A stretch of 64,000 bases of DNA from CAVTBT01 sp963733065 (lineage in GTDB: Bacteria; Actinomycetota; Thermoleophilia; Gaiellales; Gaiellaceae), in contig CAVTBT010000006.1 in assembly GCA_963733065.1 (NCBI GenBank), forward strand, positions 62,001 to 126,000. Direction: 5' to 3'. Of this stretch, positions 44,435-52,430 are shown one piece after another (the stretch's first letter is position 1; each line of letters opens with the position of its first letter). The notes beneath the pieces are model-generated. The model worked only from the letters and a program-made list of their open reading frames with translations. It ran no database searches and was not told the DNA's origin. The translations under genes were made by a program, and so were the position numbers.

Positions 44435-44614
44435 TCAAGGCGCCAGGAGGGAGAAGGTGCATCGGACAACCGCGTTGTGGTACCCGATCGGCGAACCCCC
44501 GATCGTCCACGCGATCTCGTCGTCAAGCCGTTCGACAGCGCCGCCAGCTCTCCCCATCGACAGTAGGAACTCGACGAAGTTTGTCTCGATGAGGTCAGCG
44601 GCCTGGGCGCTCAT
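44435..44614 (-). pseudogene. Probable gene remnant (GNAT N-terminal-like)
   Basis: 59 codons: MSAQAADLIETNFVEFLL, LDDEIAWTIGGSPIGYHNAV, ending CTFSLLAP and a stop. This looks like the first part of an N-acetyltransferase-family protein cut short. Upstream on the same strand another fragment (ARPLIREADYLGLLEEN, ending 44692) has no recognisable start. Low confidence. Confidence 0.35.
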
Positions 44615-45015
44615 TGACTCAGTCTTGACCGCATCGTCACACGAGCGGAACGTCGTGGGGGTGCCGGTGACGCTCGCGCTAGCTGGCGATCTCACGGCCG
44701 GATCCTGTCGTCGGCGTAGGAGTTCTCCTCGAGGAGCCCGAGGTAATCGGCCTCGCGGATCAGTGGTCGTGCGTAGCCCGGGAGTCGCACGACCGGGAGA
44801 GCGGCGAAGACCGCGTCGACGGCGCGGCGCTCGACCCGAGCTCGCCACGCCGGCGAGTCTACGCCTCGGATCGGAGGGTTCGAATCCGCCAGGGTTTTCT
44901 GACAGTGACACCACCGTTTGAGCTTCGCCGTGGGGAGACGTACACGACCGACCCCGTCGAATCTGTGCAACCAAGCCAAAAAGAGAAGAGCCTCGCAGAT
45001 GGCGAGGCTTCAAGA
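44615..45015. other. Gene-poor stretch beside tRNA-Glu
   Basis: No convincing intact gene. Base composition is visibly less GC-rich than its surroundings and several short frames look like fragments. It may be a decayed insertion next to the tRNA gene, but I find no integrase, direct repeat or att copy in the window. Confidence 0.4.
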
Positions 45016-45088
45016 AGGCCCATACGGGATTCGAACCCGTGCCGCCGCCGTGAGAGGGCGGTGTCCTAGGCCACTAGACGAATGGGCC
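45016..45088 (-). tRNA. tRNA-Glu (anticodon CUC)
   Basis: Acceptor arms GGCCCAT / ATGGGCC pair perfectly over 7 bp. Anticodon stem CCGCC / GGCGG encloses loop CTCTCAC, anticodon CTC for GAG codons. T-arm has GGGTTCGAATCCC. The 3' CCA is not encoded. Confidence 0.95.
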
Positions 45089-45175
45089 GTCGTGGAGCGG
45101 GGAGTGTAGCGAAGCGCTCGCCGTGTTCTCGCCTCCCGAGCGGTGCCCCTAAGCAGCGCGGCGCGCCGTCGCTGG

Positions 45176-45190
45176 TAGCGTCGAAGGGTG
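45176..45190 (+). promoter_or_regulatory. Leaderless promoter -10 of the nitroreductase gene
   Basis: TAGCGT (45176-45181), six bases, GTG. Confidence 0.65.
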
Positions 45191-45976
45191 GAGCCCCGGT
45201 TCGTTCCGCTCGAGTTCGAGCGCCTCTCCGAGGAGCTGCAGCTGGCAGGCTCACGCGCGTTCCTCGAGTCGATGCGGCGGCGGCGCACGGTCCGGCATTA
45301 CTCGACGGCACCCGTCCCGTGGCAGCTCGTCGAGAACGCCGTGGCGGCAGCGGCGACTGCTCCGTCGGGCGCGAACCAGCAGCCGTGGACGTTCGTCGTC
45401 GTGTCGGATCCCGAGACGAAGCGAGTCATCCGCTCGGCTGCCGAGCACGAGGAGCGGCGCAACTACGAGGGCCGGATGTCGCCGGAGTGGATCGAGGCGC
45501 TGCAGCCGCTCGGGACCGACCGGCACAAGCCGCACCTCGAGGACGCTCCCTACGTGATCGTCGTCTTCGAGCAGCCCTACGGCGTCCGGGCGGATGGCTC
45601 GAAGGTGAAGCACTACTACGTGCGGGAGTCGGTCGGCATTGCGGTCGGGCTGCTGCTCGCGGCGTTTCACCACGCGGGGCTGGCGACGCTCACGCACACG
45701 CCGAGCCCGATGGGGTTCCTGCGCGAGCTCCTCGGACGTCCCACGAACGAGCGGGCGTTCTGCGTGATCCCGGTTGGCTATCCGGCCGACGACGCGTTCG
45801 TGCCCGACCTCGCGAAGAAGTCCCTCGGGGAGGTGCTGGTCCGCCGGTGCTCCGCGTCTACAGCACGCCGTACTCGACGAACGTCGAACGCGTCGCGCTG
45901 GCCCTCGCCCACAAGGGGCTCGAGGCCGATTACGTCGAGGTGCCGTACGACGACCGGCGCCTCGTCGAGGAGGTGA
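45188..45976 (+). CDS. Nitroreductase-family flavoprotein
   Basis: FMN enzyme of the nitroreductase fold: RRRRTVRHYSTAPVPW near residue 30, APSGANQQPWTFVVV near 58, ESVGIAVGLLLAAFHHAGLATL near 155 and a C-terminal VIPVGYPADDAFVPD. The family homology ends near base 45850, but the frame runs on to 45976 inside the next gene, adding about 43 low-complexity Arg/Ser residues; a lost stop is likely. The first residues MEPRFVPLEFERLSEEL resemble nitroreductases of the iodotyrosine-deiodinase-like branch. Confidence 0.85.
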   Translation: MEPRFVPLEFERLSEELQLAGSRAFLESMRRRRTVRHYSTAPVPWQLVENAVAAAATAPSGANQQPWTFVVVSDPETKRVIRSAAEHEERRNYEGRMSPEWIEALQPLGTDRHKPHLEDAPYVIVVFEQPYGVRADGSKVKHYYVRESVGIAVGLLLAAFHHAGLATLTHTPSPMGFLRELLGRPTNERAFCVIPVGYPADDAFVPDLAKKSLGEVLVRRCSASTARRTRRTSNASRWPSPTRGSRPITSRCRTTTGASSRR

Positions 45977-46461
45977 GCGGCCAGCCTCTCGTCCCCGTGC
46001 TCGTCGACGGTGACGTCACGATCGCGGACTCGCCGCTCATCCTGGCCTACCTCGATGAGCGGCAGCCCGACCCGCCGCTCTTCCCGCGCGACTCGGCGCG
46101 GCGGACCGAGGTCGAGATCTTTCTCGACTGGTTCAACCTCACCTGGAAGCGGGCGCCGAATCTTCTGCACGACGAGGTCACCAAGCCGGCGCCGGACGAG
46201 TCCCGCGTCGAGGAGCTGGGTGGCCGGGTCACGGCCGCGCTGCCCCGGTTCGAGGCCCTGCTCGCCGCACGCGACTTCCTGATGAGCGACTCGTTCGGGA
46301 TCGCCGACGCGACGGCGTTCCCGTTCCTCAAGTACCGCACGGTGTGGGACGAGGGCGACCCGCACCTCTTCCACGAGCTGCTCCGGGACCGGCAGCGCTC
46401 GGGAAGCTATCCCCGGCTCGACGCCTGGATCGACCGCGTCGACGCGATGCCGCGCGCGTGA
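45847..46461 (+). CDS. Glutathione S-transferase-like protein
   Basis: 204 residues from GTG 45847. Thioredoxin-like N-domain VYSTPYSTNVERVALALAH, the cis-proline segment QPLVPVLVDGD and TIADSPLILAYLDERQ (thiol-ligand site), then a helical C-domain with SDSFGIADATAFPFLKY. Actinobacteria mostly lack glutathione, so the thiol partner is uncertain. Overlaps the long nitroreductase frame by 130 bases; the pair probably forms one detoxification transcript. Confidence 0.85.
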   Translation: MLRVYSTPYSTNVERVALALAHKGLEADYVEVPYDDRRLVEEVSGQPLVPVLVDGDVTIADSPLILAYLDERQPDPPLFPRDSARRTEVEIFLDWFNLTWKRAPNLLHDEVTKPAPDESRVEELGGRVTAALPRFEALLAARDFLMSDSFGIADATAFPFLKYRTVWDEGDPHLFHELLRDRQRSGSYPRLDAWIDRVDAMPRA

Positions 46462-46465
46462 GCTC

Positions 46466-46672
46466 CTAGAGCTCCTCGGGCTCCCGGGCGTCGAGACGCT
46501 CCTCGAAGCCGCGACGGATCGTCTCGCCGCTTGCGAGCAGCTCGCCGTAGCGCTTGCGGCGCGGCGGCAGCTCGACGACGCGGACGAGCGTGTCGCGCTC
46601 GCCGTGCAGACGGGCATAGGCCGTTGCCTCGTCGAACGGGCGGACCTTCTCGCGGCGGCGGAAGAACGACAC
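46466..46672 (-). CDS. Small basic hypothetical protein
   Basis: 68 residues: MSFFRRREKVRPFDEATAYA, VELPPRRKRYGELLASGE, ending DAREPEEL. Soluble and highly charged. GTG 46672 was chosen; a longer frame begins VTCYTGAV. Lies 47 bases after the secreted enzyme on the same strand and convergent to the GST gene. No family recognised. Confidence 0.5.
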   Translation of the reverse strand: MSFFRRREKVRPFDEATAYARLHGERDTLVRVVELPPRRKRYGELLASGETIRRGFEERLDAREPEEL

Positions 46673-46718
46673 CGCGCCTGTGTAGCACGTCACGCGGCCA
46701 GGCGGAACCCGCGCGGGT

Positions 46719-47167
46719 CTACCAGGGCTCGCAGGACCAGGGGTCCCAGCTGCGGCCGGAGTCGACGAAGTACCGGTGCGCGGCCGCGCCTGCTGATAGG
46801 CGGTCGGCCCGTGACCGTAGCGCGAGCGCGCGAACTCGCCCATCTGGAAGAGGCCGAGGTACTGGCCGTTCCGCGCCTGCACGGACAGCCGCGACTCGCA
46901 GCGCGCGACCGCCAGCGCCTCCTCCGCGTCGCGCCCGAACACGGCGCGAATGGCGTGCAGCGGCGACGACCTGCGCAGGCGGGCGGCCAGCGCGCGCCGC
47001 TCGCGTGCCTCGTGGGCGCGATGCCTGCTCATGAGCTCGAGCGTCGTCCACCGAGGCTGCTCGAGTCGCGCGTCGAGCCCCGGCGTCCCGGCGGATCGCG
47101 CGTCGACGTCAGCCGCGGCCGGCATCGCGAGCACGAGGGCGGTCAGGCCCAGGATCACGGTCTTCAG
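46719..47167 (-). CDS. Secreted transglycosylase/lysozyme-like protein (frameshifted, CTG start proposed)
   Basis: Signal peptide KTVILGLTALVLAMPAAA, then a charged linker and an SLT-like catalytic domain: AVARCESRLSVQARNGQYLG (probable catalytic Glu) and GLFQMGEFARSRYGHG. Near 46788 a missing base breaks the frame; corrected it ends RYFVDSGRSWDPWSCEPW. AGGAGG (47178-47173) lies 5 bases before CTG 47167 but 14 before GTG 47158, and only the CTG start supplies the signal-peptide lysine. Likely remodels peptidoglycan outside the membrane. Confidence 0.72.
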
Positions 47168-47250
47168 GGGATCCTCCTGATCGGGGACAGGGGCCGCAGC
47201 CCTCCACGGCAGTGGAGGTGCCGCTGTCTGTCAGGACGGTGCCCACGCTA
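47168..47250 (-). promoter_or_regulatory. Structured leader of the lysozyme-like gene
   Basis: On the minus strand, TAGCGT (about 47252) may be the -10. The leader has a hairpin CTCCAC-TGCC-GTGGAG (47217-47202) and TCCTGA (47236-47231), which can pair with TCAGGA (47180-47175), covering part of the AGGAGG ribosome site. No known riboswitch class recognised. Confidence 0.4.
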
Positions 47251-47359
47251 GCGAGGCGTCACACGCGCCAGTCGAAAGCCTTACAAAACGCCAAAGGTCG
47301 CGTCACGAGCGTTGTCCCGCTCAGCGACACGAACAAGGCCCCTGCGCCTGGCCTCGGGA

Positions 47360-47430
47360 CTGCGGGACAGGGATTCGAACCCCAACTTCCTGATCCAGAG
47401 TCAGGCGTCCTACCGTTAGACGATCCCGCA
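47360..47430 (-). tRNA. tRNA-Gln (anticodon CUG)
   Basis: Acceptor TGCGGGA / TCCCGCA pairs over 7 bp, discriminator G. Anticodon stem CCTGA / TCAGG encloses CTCTGGA, anticodon CTG for CAG codons. T-arm GGGTTCGAATCCC. No encoded CCA. Confidence 0.95.
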
Positions 47431-47464
47431 ACGGTTCGGCGGCCGATTGTAGCCGACCGATTCG

Positions 47465-48361
47465 TCAGGTCTCGAGCTTGTAGACCGGCACGAGGCGCTT
47501 CTCGGCCTCGGTGTCGATGTGGGCGATCACCTCGACATAGGGCTCGAGGCCCGACCCTCGGAGCTTTGCCTTCAGCAACCCGTCGACCTGGTAGAGGCCG
47601 GACGAGTTGTTCATCACGATCTCGATCTTGACGGGCTTCTCGACGCCGTCCTCGATCCGCACCTCCTCGATCGCGGCGGCCGACAGGGAGTGCATCGACA
47701 CCGATCCCTTCTCGAACGGGATGCGCGAGCGCCCCTTCGCCATGTCGAGCGCGTCGGCAACGCGGAGCAGGCCGGCCTCGAGCGCGAGCGGCTGGCCGTC
47801 GGCGCGGTGGCTCGTGATCGCCTGCAGCACCTCGGAGACGATGACCGTGAGGTCAGGCTCCTCGTAGAGCCCGTCGAGCAGCTCCCGCATCTTCGGCTCG
47901 GCGAGGAAGAGGCTGAAGTCCTCGTGGTGGTGCCGGTGGACGGACATGCCGACGCAGTGCATGAGCGCGGAGAGCGTGACGACCACCTCGGCGTCCTCCC
48001 GCGTCATCCCGTAGTCGCGGACGAGCGACGGCTCGACGCCGTGCTTCATCAGCTGCCGGAGGAGCTTGAGCGCGATGTTGGCGACGATCTGGATGTGCAC
48101 CCAGGAGTGGTCGTTGATCTCCAGGCGAACGACGGCGTTCACGTTCGCGACGTGCCACCAGCCCTTGAGCTGGCGATCCTCGTTCGCACGCTCGAGCAGC
48201 CGCCGGAGCGTCCGGTTGCCGCGCACCGGGACGTTGATCCGCATCGCCTCGACGGCCTGCGCAGGCGTCAGCCGTGTCTCGCGGAGCGCCTCGGCCGGCA
48301 CGGGCTCGTCGATGCGGTGCTCGGTCTCCTCGTCGAGCTCGTGCGGCTCGGTGTCGCTCAC
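47465..48361 (-). CDS. HD-domain metal-dependent phosphohydrolase
   Basis: 298 residues from GTG 48361. The HD-type metal site is HCVGMSVHRHHHEDFSLFL near residue 136, with supporting histidine in NDHSWVHIQIVANIAL near 83 and RVADALDMAKGRSRI near 193. A C-terminal beta domain (SSGLYQVDGLLKAKLRGSGL) follows. Probably a nucleotide or signalling-nucleotide phosphohydrolase; substrate unknown. Leaderless. Confidence 0.85.
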   Translation of the reverse strand: MSDTEPHELDEETEHRIDEPVPAEALRETRLTPAQAVEAMRINVPVRGNRTLRRLLERANEDRQLKGWWHVANVNAVVRLEINDHSWVHIQIVANIALKLLRQLMKHGVEPSLVRDYGMTREDAEVVVTLSALMHCVGMSVHRHHHEDFSLFLAEPKMRELLDGLYEEPDLTVIVSEVLQAITSHRADGQPLALEAGLLRVADALDMAKGRSRIPFEKGSVSMHSLSAAAIEEVRIEDGVEKPVKIEIVMNNSSGLYQVDGLLKAKLRGSGLEPYVEVIAHIDTEAEKRLVPVYKLET

Positions 48362-48374
48362 GCGATGAACGGTA
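48359..48374 (-). promoter_or_regulatory. Leaderless promoter -10 of the HD phosphohydrolase gene
   Basis: TACCGT (48374-48369 on the minus strand), seven bases, GTG. Confidence 0.65.
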
Positions 48375-48416
48375 ACGGCCGGGGAATCGCAGTGCATTCC
48401 CCGGCCAGTCGTGCGC

Positions 48417-48581
48417 TCACGTGGCGCGCGGCCGCAGGGCTGCGAGCAGCTGCCGGCGGCGGCGGGCGGCGCGGCGGCGCCGGGACGACTGCCGCATGGT
48501 GCCCGCGGCGAAGTCGCTCGCCAGCTGCTGGTGCCGCTCGTGGGCGAGCCGCGTGCTGGTCTGTGCGTCGAGGATCTGCAC
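48417..48581 (-). CDS. Small arginine-rich protein
   Basis: 54 residues: VQILDAQTSTRLAHERHQQL, then RQSSRRRRAARRRRQLLAAL. A purine-rich GGAGGGAAGG sits just before GTG 48581, one of the clearer ribosome sites here, which supports translation. Extreme Arg content suggests nucleic-acid or membrane binding. Lies downstream of the ABC exporter genes on the same strand. Confidence 0.6.
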   Translation of the reverse strand: MQILDAQTSTRLAHERHQQLASDFAAGTMRQSSRRRRAARRRRQLLAALRPRAT

Positions 48582-48656
48582 TGCCTTCCCTCCCTTCGTT
48601 GCCTGGAGGGTCGCTCGACCGGGTAACGGGCGCCTCACGCGGCGCTCACGCGGCGC

Positions 48657-50462
48657 TCAGGCCACGTCTGCGGCCCAGTCGCCGTACAGGCTCGTGTAGC
48701 GGCCGCGCATGGCGATCAGCTCGTCGTGCGTGCCCTGCTCGACGACGCGGCCGTGCTCCAGCACGACGATGCGGTCCGCATCGCGGATCGTCGACAGCCG
48801 ATGGGCGATCACGAACGCCGTGCGGCCCGCGAGCAGCCTGCGTAGCGCGCGTTCGATCTGGCGCTCCGTGGCGATGTCCACCGACGAGGTTGCCTCGTCC
48901 AGGATCAGGATCCGCGGGTCGGCCAGCAGTGCCCGCGCGAAGGCGACGAGCTGCCGCTGGCCGAGCGACAGCCGGAAGCCGCGCTCGCCGAGCTCGGTGT
49001 CGTAGCCGTCAGGCAACCGCTCGACGAACGCGTGGGCGCCGACCGCACGCGCCGCCGCCTCGACTTCGTCACGCGGTGCGTCGGGCCGACCGAAGGCGAT
49101 GTTCTGCGCGGCCGTCCCACCGAAGAGGAAGCCCTCCTGCGGCACGATGCCGAGCTGGCGGCGCAGGGACTGCTGCGTGACGTCGCGCAGGTCGTGCCCG
49201 TCGATCGCGATGCGTCCCTCGCGCGGGTCGTAGAAGCGCGCCAGCAGCTTCGCGATCGTCGACTTGCCGGCGCCCGTGTGACCGACGAGCGCCACCGTGG
49301 TGCCGGCCGGCACGTCGAGCTCGATGCCGTGCAGCACCTCCGGGCCGTCGCCGTAGCCGAACCGAACGTCGTCGAAGTGGACGTGGCCGGCGATCCGCGG
49401 CAGGTCCGCTGCGTCGGGCCGGTCGACGGTCTCCGGCTCCTCGTCGAGCACCTCGATGATCTTGTCCATCGCCGCGACGGCCGACAGGAACGTGTTGTAG
49501 AGCTGCGAGAGCTGCTGCACCGGGTCGAAGAAGTTCGACAGGTAGAGCGTGAAGGCGAGGAGCGTGCCGACCGTCACCTCGTCCTCGAGCACGAGCCAGC
49601 CGCCGTAGCCGAGCACGATCGCGGTCGCGATCGAGGACAGGAAGTCGACCGCGGGGAAGTAGAGGCCGTTGAGGATCACGGTCTCGTGGTTCGACTCGCG
49701 GTAGCGCTCGTTGACGCCCCGGAAGCTGCGCTGGTTCTCGGGCTCGCGGGTGAACGACTGGACGACGCGCATGCCGGAGATGTCCTCCGCGAGCGATGCC
49801 GTCACGAGTCCCAGGCGCTCCCGCACGCGCCGGTAGGCGCGGTTCGAGCGCACGCGGAACCAGGCGGTCGCGAGCGCCATCAGCGGCAGCACGACGAGGG
49901 TCGCCAGCGCGAGGCGCCAGTCGAGCAGGAACAGCACGACCGCCGTTCCCAGCAGGAGCAGCGTGTTCTGGACGAGGCTCGTGACGCCGTCCGTGACGAG
50001 CTGGTCGAGGGCCTCGACGTCGTTCGTGATGCGGCTCACGATCACGCCCGTCCGGTTGCGCTCGTAGAAGCCGAGCGACAGGCGCTGCAGATGGCGGAAG
50101 AGCCGGTCGCGGAGGTCGGCAAGGACGCGCTCGCCGACCCAGCCCGTGAAGTAGGTCTGGACGCCCGAGAGGGCGAACGTCGCGACGCCCGCGAGCAGGA
50201 AGAGGGCGACGATCCAGGTCAGCGCCTGGAGGTCGCCGTCGGTGATGCCCCGGTCGACGGCGAGCTTGGCGAGGTACGGCGGCGCGAGCGCGACGAGCGT
50301 GAAGGCGATCAGCGTTGCGACGGCTATGGCCGTCCGAGCCTTGTACGGCTGCGCCAGCCGCACGAGCATGCCGAGCCGGCGGCGGCTGCGTCGCCACGAC
50401 CAGTCGTGCACCTGTGCGCCGCGCTCGTCGAGAAGGGATGACCCGGCCTGCCAGATCCTCAC
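48657..50462 (-). CDS. ABC exporter half-transporter, consensus Walker B subunit
   Basis: 601 residues: six-helix exporter domain (TLIAFTLVALAPPYLAKLAV through about residue 330) fused to an ATPase. Walker A GHTGAGKST, Q-loop VPQEGFLFGGT, signature LSLGQRQL (deviant, L for G), Walker B ILILDEATSSVD with the catalytic Glu, H-loop IAHRLST. The deviant signature and the partner's deviant Walker B would face each other in one composite site, as in heterodimeric exporters such as TM287/288 and BmrCD. GTG 50462 overlaps the partner's stop as GTGA. Confidence 0.92.
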   Translation of the reverse strand: MRIWQAGSSLLDERGAQVHDWSWRRSRRRLGMLVRLAQPYKARTAIAVATLIAFTLVALAPPYLAKLAVDRGITDGDLQALTWIVALFLLAGVATFALSGVQTYFTGWVGERVLADLRDRLFRHLQRLSLGFYERNRTGVIVSRITNDVEALDQLVTDGVTSLVQNTLLLLGTAVVLFLLDWRLALATLVVLPLMALATAWFRVRSNRAYRRVRERLGLVTASLAEDISGMRVVQSFTREPENQRSFRGVNERYRESNHETVILNGLYFPAVDFLSSIATAIVLGYGGWLVLEDEVTVGTLLAFTLYLSNFFDPVQQLSQLYNTFLSAVAAMDKIIEVLDEEPETVDRPDAADLPRIAGHVHFDDVRFGYGDGPEVLHGIELDVPAGTTVALVGHTGAGKSTIAKLLARFYDPREGRIAIDGHDLRDVTQQSLRRQLGIVPQEGFLFGGTAAQNIAFGRPDAPRDEVEAAARAVGAHAFVERLPDGYDTELGERGFRLSLGQRQLVAFARALLADPRILILDEATSSVDIATERQIERALRRLLAGRTAFVIAHRLSTIRDADRIVVLEHGRVVEQGTHDELIAMRGRYTSLYGDWAADVA

Positions 50463-52213
50463 GCCGTGGCCTCCAGGCCCCCGAGCAGCCCGTGCTCGTG
50501 GAACTCCCGGAAGACCGGGCTCGACTCGAGCAGCTCGCCCTGCGTGCCACGCGCGGCAACGCGCCCGCGTTCGAGCACGACGATCTCGTCCGCGAGCGCG
50601 ATCGTCGACAGCCGGTGGGCGATGATGATCGTCGTCCGGCCGCGCATGGCCTCACGCAGGCCTTCGCGGATGAGCGCCTCCGTGGTCGCGTCGACGGACG
50701 CGGTGGCGTCGTCGAGGATCAGGATCCGCGGGTCGATGAGGAGTGCGCGGGCGATCGCGATCCGCTGGCGCTGGCCGCCGGAGAGCGTGATCCCCCGCTC
50801 GCCGATGACGGTGTCGTAGCCGCTCGGCAGCTCCTCGACGAACTCGTGCGCCTGCGCGGCGCGTGCGGCGGCCACGACCGCCTCGGCCGGCGCGTCGGGC
50901 AGGCCGAAGGCGATGTTGTCCCGGACCGAGGCGGAGAAGAGGAAGGGATCCTGCGAGATGACGCCGATCTCCCGCCTGAGCGAGCGGCGCGTGACGTCGC
51001 GCACGTCGACGCCGTCGACGAGCACGCGGCCGGCCGTGGCGTCGTAGAAGCGGGGCACGAGCGACGCGAGCGTCGTCTTCCCGGAGCCCGTGTGACCGAT
51101 GAGCGCCAGCGTGTGGCCGGCCGGAATCTCGAGGTCGACGTCCTCGAGCACGGGACGGCCGGGCTCGTAGCCGAACGACAAGCGGTCGAAGCGGATGGCG
51201 CCGTCGCCGCCCGGCAGCGGACGGGCTCCGGAGCGGTCGGCGATGCCCTCGGGCTCGTCGAGGACGTCGAAGATGCGCTCACCGGAGGCGGTCGCGCGCT
51301 GTGCCTGCCCGATCCACATGCCGAGCATCCGGAGTGGCATGACGAGCATCGCGAGCAGCAGGTTGAACGTGAAGAACGCGCCGATCGTCAGCGACCCGCT
51401 CACGACCATTCGCCCGGCCGCGAGCAGGACGACCCCCTGCGCGACGAGCGGCAGGAAGCTGAGCAGCGGGACGTACAGCGCACGCTGGCGGTTCGCCCGC
51501 AGGCTCTCGTGGAAGACGGCGTCGACCGCGTCTCGGAACCGCTCGGCCCGCCGCTCCTCCTGCGCGAAGGACTTGACGACGTGCACGCCGACGATCGACT
51601 CCTCGGCGACCGTCGCGACCTCGCCGAGCCGCTGCTGGACGTCGCGCAGCACCGGGTGCGCGATGTGGCTGTAGCGGTAGGCGGACAGGACGAGCAGCGG
51701 CGTGATGGCGACTGCAATCAGGGCGAGACGCCAGTCGATGACAAAGAGCACCACCGTCACCGCGGTGATCGTGATCAGGTGCTGGGCGAAGAAGATGAGG
51801 CCGTAGCCGAGGAAGAAGCGGACGGCCTGCAGGTCGACCGTCGCCCGTGACATCAGCTGGCCCGTCTGGTGCCGGTCGTAGAAGCCGAAGCTCAACCTGA
51901 CGAGATGGCCGTAGAGGTCGTCGCGCATGTCGTACTCGACGCCGAGCGCCTGCCGGCCGGAGATGAAGCGGCGGCCGACCATGAACAGCGCCTTCGCGAT
52001 GCCGACGGCGACGATCAGCGCGATCAGGACTGCGATCCGGTTGCCGCGGCCCTCGCCCTCGAGCTCGTTGATGACGGCGCCCGTCAGCACGATGGCCGCG
52101 ATCGCCGCTCCCTGCGACGCGACGGCGAGCACGGTCGAGACGATGAGCGACGCCCGGTACGGGCGTAGGAAGCCGAGCAGTCGGACGAATGTGCGGCGAT
52201 ACGGGGCGCTCAC
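50459..52213 (-). CDS. ABC exporter half-transporter, degenerate Walker B subunit
   Basis: 584 residues: exporter membrane domain then ATPase. Walker A GHTGSGKTTL, Q-loop ISQDPFLFSASV, consensus signature LSGGQRQRIAIARAL, but Walker B is ILILDDATASVD, with Asp in place of the catalytic Glu. That is the mark of the non-hydrolysing half of heterodimeric multidrug or lipid exporters. First gene of the pair, leaderless (TAGCCT six bases upstream). Substrate not predictable. Confidence 0.92.
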   Translation of the reverse strand: MSAPYRRTFVRLLGFLRPYRASLIVSTVLAVASQGAAIAAIVLTGAVINELEGEGRGNRIAVLIALIVAVGIAKALFMVGRRFISGRQALGVEYDMRDDLYGHLVRLSFGFYDRHQTGQLMSRATVDLQAVRFFLGYGLIFFAQHLITITAVTVVLFVIDWRLALIAVAITPLLVLSAYRYSHIAHPVLRDVQQRLGEVATVAEESIVGVHVVKSFAQEERRAERFRDAVDAVFHESLRANRQRALYVPLLSFLPLVAQGVVLLAAGRMVVSGSLTIGAFFTFNLLLAMLVMPLRMLGMWIGQAQRATASGERIFDVLDEPEGIADRSGARPLPGGDGAIRFDRLSFGYEPGRPVLEDVDLEIPAGHTLALIGHTGSGKTTLASLVPRFYDATAGRVLVDGVDVRDVTRRSLRREIGVISQDPFLFSASVRDNIAFGLPDAPAEAVVAAARAAQAHEFVEELPSGYDTVIGERGITLSGGQRQRIAIARALLIDPRILILDDATASVDATTEALIREGLREAMRGRTTIIIAHRLSTIALADEIVVLERGRVAARGTQGELLESSPVFREFHEHGLLGGLEATA

Positions 52214-52225
52214 GAAAGCAGGCTA
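52211..52225 (-). promoter_or_regulatory. Leaderless promoter -10 of the ABC exporter operon
   Basis: TAGCCT (52225-52220 on the minus strand), six bases, GTG. Confidence 0.65.
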
Positions 52226-52247
52226 GCGGCCGAGGTCGCAACGAAAT

Positions 52248-52430
52248 CGGCACGGATCGGGCACACCTGCGTGCGGAATACGACAGTAGGCTCGAGGCGT
52301 GGGGAGGAGGTCGGCGGCCCAGGGGCGATGTCCGCAACGGACAGGGCCTGAAGCGCCAGCGTCCGGCCACAGTCCCGGTCAGCGCGCGCGGCTACCGGAG
52401 TGCGCTGGACCGTCAGCTGGGCGTGCGTAG
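52248..52430 (+). repeat. Second copy of the ftsW promoter/leader element with a 43-codon frame
   Basis: GGCAC at 52249 and 52260, then TAGGCT at 52287, six bases and GTG 52299. Bases 52287-52320 match the ftsW promoter and start (3310-3343) with only two differences. The GTG opens a 43-codon frame starting MGRRSAAQGRC (ftsW: MGRRPAARTPC), ending TAG 52430 antisense to the glycosylase 3' end. GTCCG-CAA-CGGAC and flanking GGCCC/GGGCC could fold. Either a leaderless small gene, an sRNA or a copied promoter. Confidence 0.55.

Noticed and set aside
44878..44905. tRNA-like fragment GGTTCGAATCC
   Set aside because: Only the T-loop letters match; the flanking bases do not pair and there is no acceptor or anticodon stem. 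Coincidence or a very short relic.
47168..47330. c-di-AMP (ydaO-type) riboswitch before the lysozyme-like gene
   Set aside because: The leader after the candidate -10 is about 80 bases and lacks the conserved core; only a local hairpin and possible ribosome-site pairing are visible.
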